Assembly (NCBI GenBank): GCA_003298465.1
Contig: QNGA01000011.1
Span: forward strand, 95,230 to 159,229
Source: a halophilic archaeon
Lineage (GTDB): Archaea > Halobacteriota > Halobacteria > Halobacteriales > Haladaptataceae
Reading direction: 5' to 3'
Length of the DNA stretch: 64,000 bases
The first letter of the stretch is position 1. Each line of letters opens with the position of its first letter. The notes beneath the pieces are model-generated. The model saw nothing but the letters and a program-made list of their open reading frames with translations. It was not told the origin of the DNA and searched no databases. The position numbers were made by a program, and so were the translations under genes. Positions 42,477-50,686 of this stretch are shown here, one piece after another.

Positions 42477-43813
42477 GCACGGAACTGTGGCACGGCGACT
42501 GAAACGTCGCGTCTCGTCGCCGACGAGGCCGTCGAATCGGCCGTCTGCGATTCGGTGTACTCGACGGTAACTTTGACGTCCTGATTCGTCCGCCGTTCGA
42601 TCTCCCTTTCTAACCGCTCCGCGAGATCTGCATACTCCTGATTGGACGTTCGGCTCACCTGTACAGTCACGTTCGTCGGTTCGGCTCTCCCGCTCGGCCC
42701 GCCGTACGTGGTCTGTACATTCGAGAGCGAGAGATTCGCGTACGCCGGCTGGTCGAGCGTTCGGTCCACCTCCTGGTTCACCGCTTGCGTGAAGACGACG
42801 TTCGTTGCGGTGAGATATCCGGTACCGAGCGTCACTACCAGGAGCAAGAACAGCATGCCGTACACGGACACCCGGCGTTCGGAGGGTACCGACTCGCGAA
42901 GGGAGTGGTCTGCAACTCGCCAATCGGGCTGATAGCCCATTCCGAGCAGGGTGAGAAAGGCACCGAGATTGATGGCGAGGATGTTGACCAGCAAGAGGAG
43001 CAATGCACCGAGACCGAACAGTGGGGCCATCCACGCCATCGCGAGGCCGGTCCCTGCAGCTGCAGGAATCAATGCTGCAGCGATCATGACGCCGACGAGC
43101 GTGGTCGATTGTTCGGTGGTGTAGCCGAACGCGCCGACGACACCCGCGATCCCGGCTCCAATCGTCGAGAGGAACGTCGGTGCGAGGCGAACGCCGACCA
43201 ACTCGATATCTGTGAGAACCAATCCTGGTGGGACGAAGCCGGTCCAGCGAACGAGCAACCCGAAGAAAGCGGCGCCGATGATCGCAGCACCGAGGCCGAG
43301 CGCCTGCTCTTTCACGCTGTCGACGAACAGTTTCCAATCGCCCAAGAGTATCCCGGTAGGGGCTGCGAGGGCCGAACTCACCTGCGGCGCGATGATCATC
43401 GCGCCGATGATGAGCGCCGGCTGATCGAGTAACAGTCCGGCAGCCGCTGCGATGACACTGAGGATGGTACCGAGGTAGTACAGTTGATAGGGCCACTGGA
43501 TCTCTCGGATTTTTGCGTGTAACTCGGCCTTCGCGAGCTTTCGAACAGTGGTCGAATGCCGCTCCCGAAAGTCGTCGAAATTCGGCGTCTCGACGATCTC
43601 CGCTTTCGTTAGAACCGTGTACGATTCGTCGTCGATCCCCGCCTGTCGTAGCTCGTCGAGGATGAGGGAGACCGCCGCCGTCGGAATCGGACACAGAACG
43701 AGTATCTCACCTTCGTTTTCCGTTATCGTCGTAAAATCGGCGTCGTAATCGTCGAGGATCGACGTGACGTCGTCGAGACGATCGTCGGAAATTCTGATAT
43801 GAAGCTCTCTCAT
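42473..43813 (-). CDS. DUF389 family membrane protein
   Basis: A 446-residue protein. The N-terminal 110 residues form a soluble domain (MRELHIRISDD, VLVLCPIPTAAVSLILDEL-like strand-helix pattern). The middle contains about seven membrane helices with the family marks ALIIGAMIIAPQVSSALA and GVMIAAALIPAAAGTGLA. The last 120 residues are a soluble, beta-rich domain after a helix (GMLFLLLVVTLGTGYL). The family is widespread in archaea and of unknown function, possibly a channel or sensor. It converges with the lyase gene, the stops overlapping by four bases. Confidence 0.88.
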   Translation of the reverse strand: MRELHIRISDDRLDDVTSILDDYDADFTTITENEGEILVLCPIPTAAVSLILDELRQAGIDDESYTVLTKAEIVETPNFDDFRERHSTTVRKLAKAELHAKIREIQWPYQLYYLGTILSVIAAAAGLLLDQPALIIGAMIIAPQVSSALAAPTGILLGDWKLFVDSVKEQALGLGAAIIGAAFFGLLVRWTGFVPPGLVLTDIELVGVRLAPTFLSTIGAGIAGVVGAFGYTTEQSTTLVGVMIAAALIPAAAGTGLAMAWMAPLFGLGALLLLLVNILAINLGAFLTLLGMGYQPDWRVADHSLRESVPSERRVSVYGMLFLLLVVTLGTGYLTATNVVFTQAVNQEVDRTLDQPAYANLSLSNVQTTYGGPSGRAEPTNVTVQVSRTSNQEYADLAERLEREIERRTNQDVKVTVEYTESQTADSTASSATRRDVSVAVPQFRA

Positions 43814-43970
43814 TGACTACCGTGTGTACCTTCTGTCTTCTGTGGTTTCTGGCCAGTGTGCCCGCTAAGATACGTTCTACTGGCGAGGAACCCAGCCGAA
43901 CGACGATACGTTACCGTTACAGCCGTTCTCCGATACGTGCAGTCCACCGTAATGTCCAAGAAAGGAGGGT

Positions 43971-44465
43971 TCAGTGCTCCCGGTCGTCCCCTCGTCGATA
44001 TCGCTCGCTGAGTCGATAGCCCGTGATGGTTCCCGACTCGTCGACGGTGATGCTGTACTGGCCCAGGATGTCCTGCGTGTCCGGTACAGCGCTGCGCTCC
44101 ACAACCTCGACGAAGACCTGCCAGCCGTCTTCGTCGGCCGTTATCTCGATGATGCGGTCGAGGGGTTCTCCGAGGAGGTCGTTCGCCGCCGTCTCGACCC
44201 GGTCGCGGACCGCCATCACGCCGAAGTCGTCTTCTGTCTCGGAACTCGGTGACCCGCTCTCCGCGTCGTCCTCGTCGTCGATCGAACCTTCATCGACGAC
44301 GTCGTCGTAGTACGACCCATCGTCGTCTATCGTCTCGTCGTCCGGTCCGTGAAGGTGACAGAACCCGTCTTCGCCCGCCGTGTTCGAGCAGCGCTCGCCG
44401 TCGGCGGTGAGTGCGCGACACTGCTCCTGGTCGCCCGTCGCCTGCTCGTCGGCAACTTCGGCCAC
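43971..44465 (-). CDS. gvpO: Gas vesicle protein GvpO
   Basis: A 164-residue protein needed for gas vesicle formation in haloarchaea. The C-terminal 80 residues match the GvpO domain: RDRVETAANDLLGEPLDRI, then DGWQVFVEVVERSAVPDTQD and ILGQYSITVDESG. The N-terminus has Cys16, Cys26, Cys36 and His39 in a CRALTADGERCSNTA...CHLH pattern, resembling a small zinc knuckle. A long Asp/Glu linker joins the parts. It directly follows gvpN by one base. Confidence 0.9.
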   Translation of the reverse strand: MAEVADEQATGDQEQCRALTADGERCSNTAGEDGFCHLHGPDDETIDDDGSYYDDVVDEGSIDDEDDAESGSPSSETEDDFGVMAVRDRVETAANDLLGEPLDRIIEITADEDGWQVFVEVVERSAVPDTQDILGQYSITVDESGTITGYRLSERYRRGDDREH

Positions 44466-44466
44466 G

Positions 44467-45462
44467 TCAGGTCACCTCCTGGACCGTCTCGCGCAACGGT
44501 TCGATCTCGCCCCGCGTCGCGGTCTTCGACGCCATCGCGTCGACGCAACACTGCACGACCGCGTCGTCGTCCGCACTCTCGTCGCCCCGTTCGAGCGCGG
44601 CGACGGCCTCGGCGGCCATCACGGCAGCGCGCGTTCCGACCGTCACGTCAAGCTGCGCCCGGACGGCGCGCACGGCGTCGACCACCGTCTCGACCTGGTC
44701 TGCGTCGGCCTCCTCGACGCGTGCCGCGACTATCTCGCGTTCGGTTTCGGCGTCGTAGTAGTCGAGGTAGACGCCGACGAGCCGGTCCAGCAGCGCGTCC
44801 TGTGGCTCGTGAACGCCCGCGTACTCGGCGTCGTTCGACGTGAAGATGGCGCGGAATTCGGGGTGGACGTCGACGGATCTGTCCTCGCCGCGCTTTCCCG
44901 GCAGTTCGAGGACCCCCTCCTCGAACATGGACAGGAAGACGTTGTTCGCGGCGGGTTTCGTCCGGGAGAACTCGTTGTAGACGAGCGTCGCACCCTCCCT
45001 GACGGCCGTCGTCAGGGCGTTGTCCACCCAACGGTCTCGTTCGATGTCGGTGCGCTTCACCACGTCGCGGACGAACTCGTCGCGGACCGAGTACCGCTCG
45101 CGTTCGCCGTACTCGCCGACGAGGTCGGCGGTTCCGAGGCTGGCGTCGCCGTTCACCAGGACGACGGGTCGGTCGCGCTCTGCGGCGACGTGGAGCGCGA
45201 GCGCGGTCTTGCCGCACCCCGTCGGCCCGACGAGATGGACCGGTCGGTCGACCGACAGCCAGTGCCCGACGCGCTCGCGGACGTCGCTGACCGCCTCCGT
45301 TTCGACGAACGGGTCGGGCGCGAGTTCGGAACCGTCTCTGAGGTCGTGCGAGGCGTCGTCGCGGTCTTCCAGTTCCTTCTTCCCTCTCCTGTTCTCCTTC
45401 TGTTTGCGAGGCGTCCGAATCTGGCGACCGCGCGTTCGCCGGTCGTGCGAGGATTCGGTCAT
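44467..45462 (-). CDS. gvpN: Gas vesicle AAA ATPase GvpN
   Basis: A 331-residue MoxR-type AAA ATPase that promotes vesicle enlargement. Walker A GPTGCGKT lies at 79-86, a Walker B-like region at TLVYNEFSRTKPAANN, and sensor-like FTSNDAEYAG follows. The first 45 residues are a highly basic and charged tail. The gene starts one base after the gvpA stop and ends one base before gvpO, so gvpA-gvpN-gvpO are co-transcribed. Confidence 0.93.
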   Translation of the reverse strand: MTESSHDRRTRGRQIRTPRKQKENRRGKKELEDRDDASHDLRDGSELAPDPFVETEAVSDVRERVGHWLSVDRPVHLVGPTGCGKTALALHVAAERDRPVVLVNGDASLGTADLVGEYGERERYSVRDEFVRDVVKRTDIERDRWVDNALTTAVREGATLVYNEFSRTKPAANNVFLSMFEEGVLELPGKRGEDRSVDVHPEFRAIFTSNDAEYAGVHEPQDALLDRLVGVYLDYYDAETEREIVAARVEEADADQVETVVDAVRAVRAQLDVTVGTRAAVMAAEAVAALERGDESADDDAVVQCCVDAMASKTATRGEIEPLRETVQEVT

Positions 45463-45463
45463 C

Positions 45464-45715
45464 TTACGACGACGCTTCCACGTCCAGTTCCTGATACTGG
45501 AGGTCCTCCGAGGCCTCGGCGTTCTCTATCTTGGATATCTCCTCCGCGTAGTGGAGGAAGGTATCGACCGACGCCGCGACGACCCGGGCCTCGACGGTGA
45601 GCACCTCGATACCGACGACGGAGATGCGGGCCCAGACGTCGATGACGACACCTTTGTCCAGGATACGGTCCAGTACCTCGGCCAGGCTCGACGCGTTGGG
45701 TTCTGCTCGTGACAT
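45464..45715 (-). CDS. gvpA: Gas vesicle major structural protein GvpA (copy next to gvpN)
   Basis: An 83-residue shell protein that builds the ribs of the vesicle. The fold marks are the N-terminal helix [17 protein letters not shown], the beta-hairpin [20 protein letters not shown] and the second helix [17 protein letters not shown]. It differs from the other copy only at the tail (ELDVEASS versus EMEVETSS). No gvpC follows; the next gene is gvpN. Own promoter upstream at 45758-45796. Confidence 0.95.
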   Translation of the reverse strand: MSRAEPNASSLAEVLDRILDKGVVIDVWARISVVGIEVLTVEARVVAASVDTFLHYAEEISKIENAEASEDLQYQELDVEASS

Positions 45716-46183
45716 AGGCTTTAGTTACCTGAGATAGGAAAATAGGTCTACCTCCATTTGACGGTTGGGGCCGATGGTGCAAGCCTCTTTTTAAGGAAAC
45801 GACGTGAGCGATAAACGCGCGATTACGTCAGGTCGAGGCTCGGTACCCGAAACGTCTCGACGCCGCTCTTCGACGGTGGTTCCGCGGAGTTTCGGCGGAG
45901 TAGTGACGGCGTGTCGCGGGGAAATCCCGCGTTGTGGGCGGACGAGCTGTAATCGTAGAAACAATCGAGGTCCGGGGAAACGGTGGACGTCGACGGCCGA
46001 CGGACGAACGGTTCGAGGGTGTGCTCGACCGGAACGCGAGGCGGTGTGGCGGAACACCAGGTGAATGACGCGAGCGAGGGTGAGCGACCGGTGGGAAACT
46101 GACCGAAGAAGGCGAGGGGACGAACTCCCGGCGACCGCTGGACGAACTCGTACGGCGTTAGATAGCGGAGCGACGGAGACTCG
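45716..46183. other. 468-base spacer between the two gvpA copies
   Basis: The left part holds the promoter of the first gvpA. The rest shows no convincing ORF; frames are Arg-rich and low quality. No gvpC-like repeat was seen. The spacer may be what remains of the duplicated segment after decay. Confidence 0.45.
45758..45796 (-). promoter_or_regulatory. Promoter of gvpA copy 1
   Basis: On the minus strand a TTAAAAAG TATA-like element is followed by GGCTTGC and, about 20 bases on, AACCGTCAA. The same three elements in the same order precede gvpA copy 2, so they are conserved promoter or operator parts. They leave a leader of about 45-50 nt. Confidence 0.5.
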
Positions 46184-46435
46184 TCAACTCGACGTTTCCA
46201 CCTCCATCTCCTGATACTGGAGGTCCTCCGAGGCCTCGGCGTTCTCTATCTTGGATATCTCCTCTGCGTAGTGGAGGAACGTGTCGACCGACGCCGCGAC
46301 GACCCGGGCCTCGACGGTGAGCACTTCGATGCCGACGACGGAGATGCGGGCCCAGACGTCGATGACGACGCCCTTGTCCAGGATGCGGTCCAGTACCTCG
46401 GCCAGGCTCGACGCGTTGGGTTCTGCTCGGGACAT
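46184..46435 (-). CDS. gvpA: Gas vesicle major structural protein GvpA (second copy)
   Basis: An 83-residue protein almost identical to the copy at 45464: three substitutions, all in the last seven residues. The nucleotide sequences are also very close, with mostly silent differences, so the duplication is either recent or kept alike by conversion. It is the copy nearest the rightward gvpF operon and has its own promoter. Later genes begin only after the spacer, so it may be transcribed alone. Confidence 0.95.
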   Translation of the reverse strand: MSRAEPNASSLAEVLDRILDKGVVIDVWARISVVGIEVLTVEARVVAASVDTFLHYAEEISKIENAEASEDLQYQEMEVETSS

Positions 46436-46468
46436 GGTTACGCTGCTGGAAAGTGGGACAGCTACCGA

Positions 46469-46505
46469 TTGACGGTTCAGGCTGCGATGGCAAGCCCTTT
46501 TTACC
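46469..46505 (-). promoter_or_regulatory. Promoter of gvpA copy 2
   Basis: Minus strand: GTAAAAAGGGCTTGC followed by AACCGTCAA, matching the elements before copy 1. The divergent gvpF operon starts about 100 bases further right, with a TATA-like ACTTATTAG near 46545. Confidence 0.5.
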
Positions 46506-46602
46506 CGTACGTCCGTCCGGGAACAACCTCGTCCGTCCGCCAAACAACTTATTAGTACACGTATCCAACTTCGAAGGGAAGAGTCCGTACTCCTCACCAA
46601 CG

Positions 46603-47232
46603 ATGAGCAGCCCCAATCGATACGTGTACGGCGTCGTGGAGCAGACTGATGTCGAGTTCGACGCGGACGCGGTCGGCGGTGCGGAGCGGGTGTACACCGT
46701 CGATTATCGGAGCCTCTCGGCCGTCGTCTCCGACATCGACACGACCGACCCCGAGCGCACGGACGAAGACAGCAAGGCCCACGACGAGATACTTCGCCGA
46801 GTCCTCGAATCGGACGACGTCGATGGCGTCGTCCCGATGCAGTTCGGGATGGCGTTTGAGGACGCACGGACGCTGAAGAGTGTCCTTCGCGGTGGCCGAC
46901 GCGCGTTCAGGAAAGCGCTCAACGACGTGGAGGGGACCGTAGAACTCGGCGTGAAACTCGTCGTCGACGAGGACGCAGATCTCCTCCGGGACGAGATTCG
47001 TCGGGAGGTCGGCGACCGTCTGTCGGCCGTGAGCGAAGGGGAGACGGACGACGACCTGTTCAGCGACCGTCTCCTGCTGAATAGGTCGTATCTCGTGGCC
47101 GACGAGGACCGCGAGGCGTTCGACGAAGCGGTCGCCGACGTGCGCGAGGAGTACGACGGTCTCACGGTCCAGTACACCGGACCGTTCGCGCCGTACAACT
47201 TCGTGGACATTCGCGTCGGAGCACAGCGATGA
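46603..47232 (+). CDS. gvpF: Gas vesicle protein GvpF
   Basis: A 209-residue member of the GvpF/GvpL family, an accessory protein needed for assembly. It starts [14 protein letters not shown] and has the family marks [12 protein letters not shown] (about 78-90) and the C-terminal [16 protein letters not shown]. Start ATG 46603 is chosen because the conserved domain begins there and the longer frame crosses the intergenic promoter. First gene of the rightward operon; gvpD and gvpE, which often precede it, are absent. Confidence 0.92.
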   Translation: MSSPNRYVYGVVEQTDVEFDADAVGGAERVYTVDYRSLSAVVSDIDTTDPERTDEDSKAHDEILRRVLESDDVDGVVPMQFGMAFEDARTLKSVLRGGRRAFRKALNDVEGTVELGVKLVVDEDADLLRDEIRREVGDRLSAVSEGETDDDLFSDRLLLNRSYLVADEDREAFDEAVADVREEYDGLTVQYTGPFAPYNFVDIRVGAQR

Positions 47233-47483
47233 TACTCGTCGACGACCTGCTCGTCAAGCCGTTCGTCTCGCTCCTCGACATCCTCCACGCGATGGCCGTC
47301 GAGGAGATGTACGACGTGGAGGCCATCCAGGACGACATCAAGGAGAACCGACTCCTGTATGAACTCGGCGAGCGCCCTGAGTGGGAGTACGAGCGCCGTA
47401 AAGCGGACCTCGAAGCGCAACTCGAAACTGCCGAAGAGGTCCGTGAGCGGCTACGGAACGGCAAGGTCGAGGTGAAACGATGA
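47229..47483 (+). CDS. gvpG: Gas vesicle protein GvpG
   Basis: An 84-residue helical accessory protein beginning [19 protein letters not shown], with the family's Tyr/Glu-rich second helix (RPEWEYERRKADLEAQLETA). The start overlaps the gvpF stop by four bases and the end overlaps gvpH, so translation is coupled. Interacts with GvpF/GvpA in known systems. Confidence 0.92.
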   Translation: MILVDDLLVKPFVSLLDILHAMAVEEMYDVEAIQDDIKENRLLYELGERPEWEYERRKADLEAQLETAEEVRERLRNGKVEVKR

Positions 47484-47941
47484 CAGGAATCCTCCGAGGG
47501 CTAGCTCGACTCGCGTCGAGACTGGCCGACGGCGATTCGTTACGTACGCGTGCCGGAGACGACCCCGGCACGCGAATCAGTTACGGGGTCAGCGTCGACT
47601 CCATCCGGAAGAACCCCCCTCGGCCGCGTCGCGAGGAGGCGTCCGAGCAGTCGAGGTCGCGACGAGACGGCCGGGACCGTCGGACCAGACCCCGGCCCCA
47701 GCGGTACCTGACTGACACCCGCCGGGAGGACGGCGACGTGGTCGTGACGGTCGACCTGCCGGACGTTGCGGCAGACGACCTCTCTCTGGCTCGCGTCCCG
47801 GTGACCAACGAAATCGTGATTCGCGATGGAGACGACCCCGTGAAGCGATTCGAACTCGACTGGGACGGCGAGGTGACCGACGCGTCGTTCACCAACGGCG
47901 TGCTGCAGTTCCGAATCGAGGGAGTCCCCCAGAATGGATAG
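47480..47941 (+). CDS. gvpH: Gas vesicle protein GvpH (Hsp20-like)
   Basis: A 153-residue protein. The second half is a small heat-shock (alpha-crystallin-like) domain: DGDVVVTVDLPDVAADDLSL followed by a short strand series ending FTNGVLQFRIEGV. The first half is a disordered Arg-rich and Pro-rich segment. In haloarchaea GvpH interacts with GvpI and modulates vesicle strength or shape. Start overlaps gvpG; stop overlaps the next gene by eight bases. Confidence 0.85.
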   Translation: MTGILRGLARLASRLADGDSLRTRAGDDPGTRISYGVSVDSIRKNPPRPRREEASEQSRSRRDGRDRRTRPRPQRYLTDTRREDGDVVVTVDLPDVAADDLSLARVPVTNEIVIRDGDDPVKRFELDWDGEVTDASFTNGVLQFRIEGVPQNG

Positions 47942-48728
47942 CGACCGTCTGCGGAAACTGGACGAGAGCGCTCGGTCGGGCATCGAACGCCTCGAATCGA
48001 CGTTCGAGACCTCGGACTCGTTCGAGACGATCGCCGCCGAGGCGGAAAACCTCTGGGAGGTCGTCGAGGAGGCCGGGGAACTGCTAGAGGAGGTCGACCT
48101 GCGCGAACTCAGCGATGCGGTCGACCATGCCGACCTGGCGGCGGCCATCGAGTACGAGGACGTGCCCGAGGCGATGAAAGGCGACGTCGAGGAAGCCGTC
48201 GACCTCCGGGGACTGCTGGAGGCTGTCACGCTCCGCGAACTTTGGAACTCGACCGACGTTCGCGAGGTGTGGCGCGAGACCCGGGAGTTCGCCGAGGCCG
48301 TCGAAGAGGTCGGCGAAACGATGGACGATGGCTCGGACGGTTCGTCGGCGGACGAGGACGACTTCCTCGACGTCGACGCGGACGAACTCGGCGTCGGCGA
48401 CCGGGACGAGATACCGACGGACGCGTACCAGACGAAACTCCAGACCGAACTCGCCGACAGCGTCGAGACGTTCCGCGAGAAGTTGCTGGACACTCGCGCC
48501 CAACTGAAGCAGGCCAAGGAGGAGAACGAGTTGCAGCAGGCAGAGCGGTCCCGGAGCCAGCCCGACTCCCGGAACCCGACCGCGTACTCGACGGTGCCGT
48601 CCAAGCGGTCGGACGTGGGGAACGCGACGAAGTTCTCGACGGTGCCGAGAGAGACGCGCTACTCGACCGCTCCGAACTTCGACCGCGTGTACGGCGACCG
48701 GTTCGAGGAGGACCGCGACGATGAGTGA
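47934..48728 (+). CDS. gvpI: GvpI-position gas vesicle protein, unusually long and acidic
   Basis: A 264-residue protein between gvpH and gvpJ, the place of gvpI. The C-terminal 60 residues contain three similar short units, [20 protein letters not shown] and [12 protein letters not shown], which fit GvpI tails as I recall them. The N-terminal 180 residues are a long acidic helical region ([20 protein letters not shown] and similar), with heptad-like repeats, unlike the short basic GvpI of Halobacterium (about 140 residues). It could be a GvpI with an added domain. Name given mostly by position. Confidence 0.6.
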   Translation: MDSDRLRKLDESARSGIERLESTFETSDSFETIAAEAENLWEVVEEAGELLEEVDLRELSDAVDHADLAAAIEYEDVPEAMKGDVEEAVDLRGLLEAVTLRELWNSTDVREVWRETREFAEAVEEVGETMDDGSDGSSADEDDFLDVDADELGVGDRDEIPTDAYQTKLQTELADSVETFREKLLDTRAQLKQAKEENELQQAERSRSQPDSRNPTAYSTVPSKRSDVGNATKFSTVPRETRYSTAPNFDRVYGDRFEEDRDDE

Positions 48729-48746
48729 CGCGACCGGAGGTGGACG

Positions 48747-49142
48747 ATGACCGACCCGGGGCCGACGCGGAGCCAGGCCGACCTCGCGGAGATGCTGGAG
48801 ACGCTGCTCGACAAGGGCGTCGTCATCAACGCCGACATCGCGGTGACGGTCGGCGAGACGGAACTGCTCGGCGTGAAGCTCCGGGCTGCGATCGCCTCCT
48901 TCGAGACGGCCGCCGAGTACGGCCTGGAGTTCCCCGAGGGGACCGACATGGAGCGCGTCGAGTCGGCCTCCGACCGGGACGCGCTCGACGCCGAGTCGGA
49001 GCGAGTGAGCATCGAAGCCTCGGCGTCGGACGACCGGAACGAGGCGGACGACGCCGACCGGACGAACGACGAGGGCGCGGAGGAACGCGAAACCGAGGCG
49101 TCGAGCGAGGAGTCCCAGGACGCGGAGGCCGAAGACGGATGA
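48747..49142 (+). CDS. gvpJ: Gas vesicle protein GvpJ
   Basis: A 131-residue GvpA-like minor protein. The GvpA-type core is visible: [20 protein letters not shown], then [20 protein letters not shown]. The last 60 residues are an Asp/Glu/Ser tail that is probably disordered. GvpJ and GvpM are needed to start vesicle growth. Overlaps gvpK. Confidence 0.92.
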   Translation: MTDPGPTRSQADLAEMLETLLDKGVVINADIAVTVGETELLGVKLRAAIASFETAAEYGLEFPEGTDMERVESASDRDALDAESERVSIEASASDDRNEADDADRTNDEGAEERETEASSEESQDAEAEDG

Positions 49143-49462
49143 CGGAGATAGAAATCGATGGCGAGGAGACTCGTTCGGGACTCGTCGCGCTCGTCGTCAC
49201 CGTCGTCGAACTGCTGGTGGACGCGCTGGAGCGCGAGGCGGTCCGTCGGATGGAGCACGACGACCTCTCGCCGGCCGAGATAGAGCGCCTGGGTTCCCAA
49301 CTCGCCGCGCTGGAGGAGGAGATAGAGCGCCTGAAGGAGTCCGAGGGGGTCGAGTCAGAGGTCGACGACCTCCGGGGGGACCTCGACGGCCTCCTCCGGG
49401 AGGCGCTCGTGGGAACCGCAGACTCCCACCCGGGAACCGTCCTCGGAGGGAACGATGAGTGA
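49139..49462 (+). CDS. gvpK: Gas vesicle protein GvpK
   Basis: A 107-residue protein. Family marks are [20 protein letters not shown] and the following [20 protein letters not shown], then a coiled-coil stretch [17 protein letters not shown] 49139 overlaps the gvpJ stop; the stop overlaps gvpL. Essential for vesicle formation in haloarchaea. Confidence 0.92.
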   Translation: MTEIEIDGEETRSGLVALVVTVVELLVDALEREAVRRMEHDDLSPAEIERLGSQLAALEEEIERLKESEGVESEVDDLRGDLDGLLREALVGTADSHPGTVLGGNDE

Positions 49463-50270
49463 CGACGCGTCGCAGGCCGAGACGAGTACGGACGCGCCGG
49501 CGTTCGAGACGGGACGCTACCTCTACTGCGTGGTCGCGGCCGACGAGACGGACGAGTTCTCCGAGAGGGGAATCGACGGCGAACCGGTGTCGCTGGTCGC
49601 AGGCGAGGGAGTGGGAGCCGTCGTCCAGCCCTGCACGGACGCCTACGACTCCGACGACCTGGCGGCGGTCCGGGAGTGGCTGCTGACCCACCAGGAGGTC
49701 GTCGACGCGGCGGGCGAGGCGTTCGGGACGCCGCTGCCGTTCCGCTTCGACACCATCCTCAAGGGCGACGACGACCGCGTTCGCGAGTGGCTGGCCGACC
49801 AGCGCGAGACGCTCGCCGACTACCTCGACGACCTCGCCGGCCACTGGGAGTATCGCGTCTCCGTTACCTGGGACGAGGAACTGGTCCGCGAGGAGATAGC
49901 GTCCGACGACGAGGAACTCTCCGACCTCCGCGAACGCATCGAAGACGCCGACGAGGGTACCGCCTTCCTGCTGGAGAAGCAGTACGACCAGCGACTCGGC
50001 GAGCGCCGCGAAGCCAGGCGACGCCGCCTCGACGAGCGCCTGCGCGAGCGACTCGACCCGCTCGTTCGGGAGTTCGACGACCGGGAGGACGAGAGCGGCC
50101 TCCTCGGGGACGACTCCGACAGCGTGGTCGACGTGGCGTTCCTCGCCCACGAGGACGACGAGCGAGCGGTCGGCGAGGCGCTCGACGAGATAGCGGCGGA
50201 CCCCGGCGTCGAAGTCCGATTCACGGGGCCGTGGCCGCCGTACTCGTTCGCACCCGAACTCGACGCATGA
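49455..50270 (+). CDS. gvpL: Gas vesicle protein GvpL
   Basis: A 271-residue member of the GvpF/GvpL family, thought to act as a scaffold that binds several other Gvp proteins. It starts with a 20-residue acidic tail, then [31 protein letters not shown] and a long charged helix (about 150-215). It ends [18 protein letters not shown], the family's closing motif. Overlaps gvpK and gvpM. Confidence 0.92.
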   Translation: MSDDASQAETSTDAPAFETGRYLYCVVAADETDEFSERGIDGEPVSLVAGEGVGAVVQPCTDAYDSDDLAAVREWLLTHQEVVDAAGEAFGTPLPFRFDTILKGDDDRVREWLADQRETLADYLDDLAGHWEYRVSVTWDEELVREEIASDDEELSDLRERIEDADEGTAFLLEKQYDQRLGERREARRRRLDERLRERLDPLVREFDDREDESGLLGDDSDSVVDVAFLAHEDDERAVGEALDEIAADPGVEVRFTGPWPPYSFAPELDA

Positions 50271-50608
50271 AACCGACGAAGGACGACCACGCCGCCGTGG
50301 AACTGCTCGACGTACTCCTTCGGGAGGGCGCGATAGTCCAGGCCGACGTGGTCGTGACGGTGGCCGACGTGCCGCTGGTCGGCGTCAGCCTCCGGGCGGC
50401 CATCGCGGGGATGTCGACGATGACGGACTACGGTTACTTCGAGGAGTGGGACGCCGTCCAGCGCGAACGTGCCCTGGACGAGGACGTCGAACGTTCGCTC
50501 GCCGCGGAGTCGTCGGGGCGCGCGCTCGGCGAGGGGGCGTCCGAGCGTCCGGACCGGGACGGTCCCGGAGAGCGACCGGAGCGGTCCGACCCTGGGGAAG
50601 GAGAGTAG
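50267..50608 (+). CDS. gvpM: Gas vesicle protein GvpM
   Basis: A 113-residue GvpA-like minor protein: AAVELLDVLLREGAIVQADV, then VVTVADVPLVGVSLRAAIAG is the GvpA-type core, followed by an Arg/Glu-rich tail. Last gene of the rightward gvp operon; start overlaps gvpL by four bases. The next gene converges from the right. Confidence 0.92.
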   Translation: MKPTKDDHAAVELLDVLLREGAIVQADVVVTVADVPLVGVSLRAAIAGMSTMTDYGYFEEWDAVQRERALDEDVERSLAAESSGRALGEGASERPDRDGPGERPERSDPGEGE

Positions 50609-50686
50609 ACCCGGTACTGCCGCCGGCCAGCCACGAACTGTCCTCACCGTCTGCCCCCGGTCGGTAGCCGTAGAAGAACCGGCGCG

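Noticed and set aside
45791..46057. Minus-strand 88-codon frame between the gvpA copies as a gvpC candidate
   Set aside because: No GvpC-type repeats and no acidic C-terminus; Arg/Pro/His-rich composition looks non-coding.
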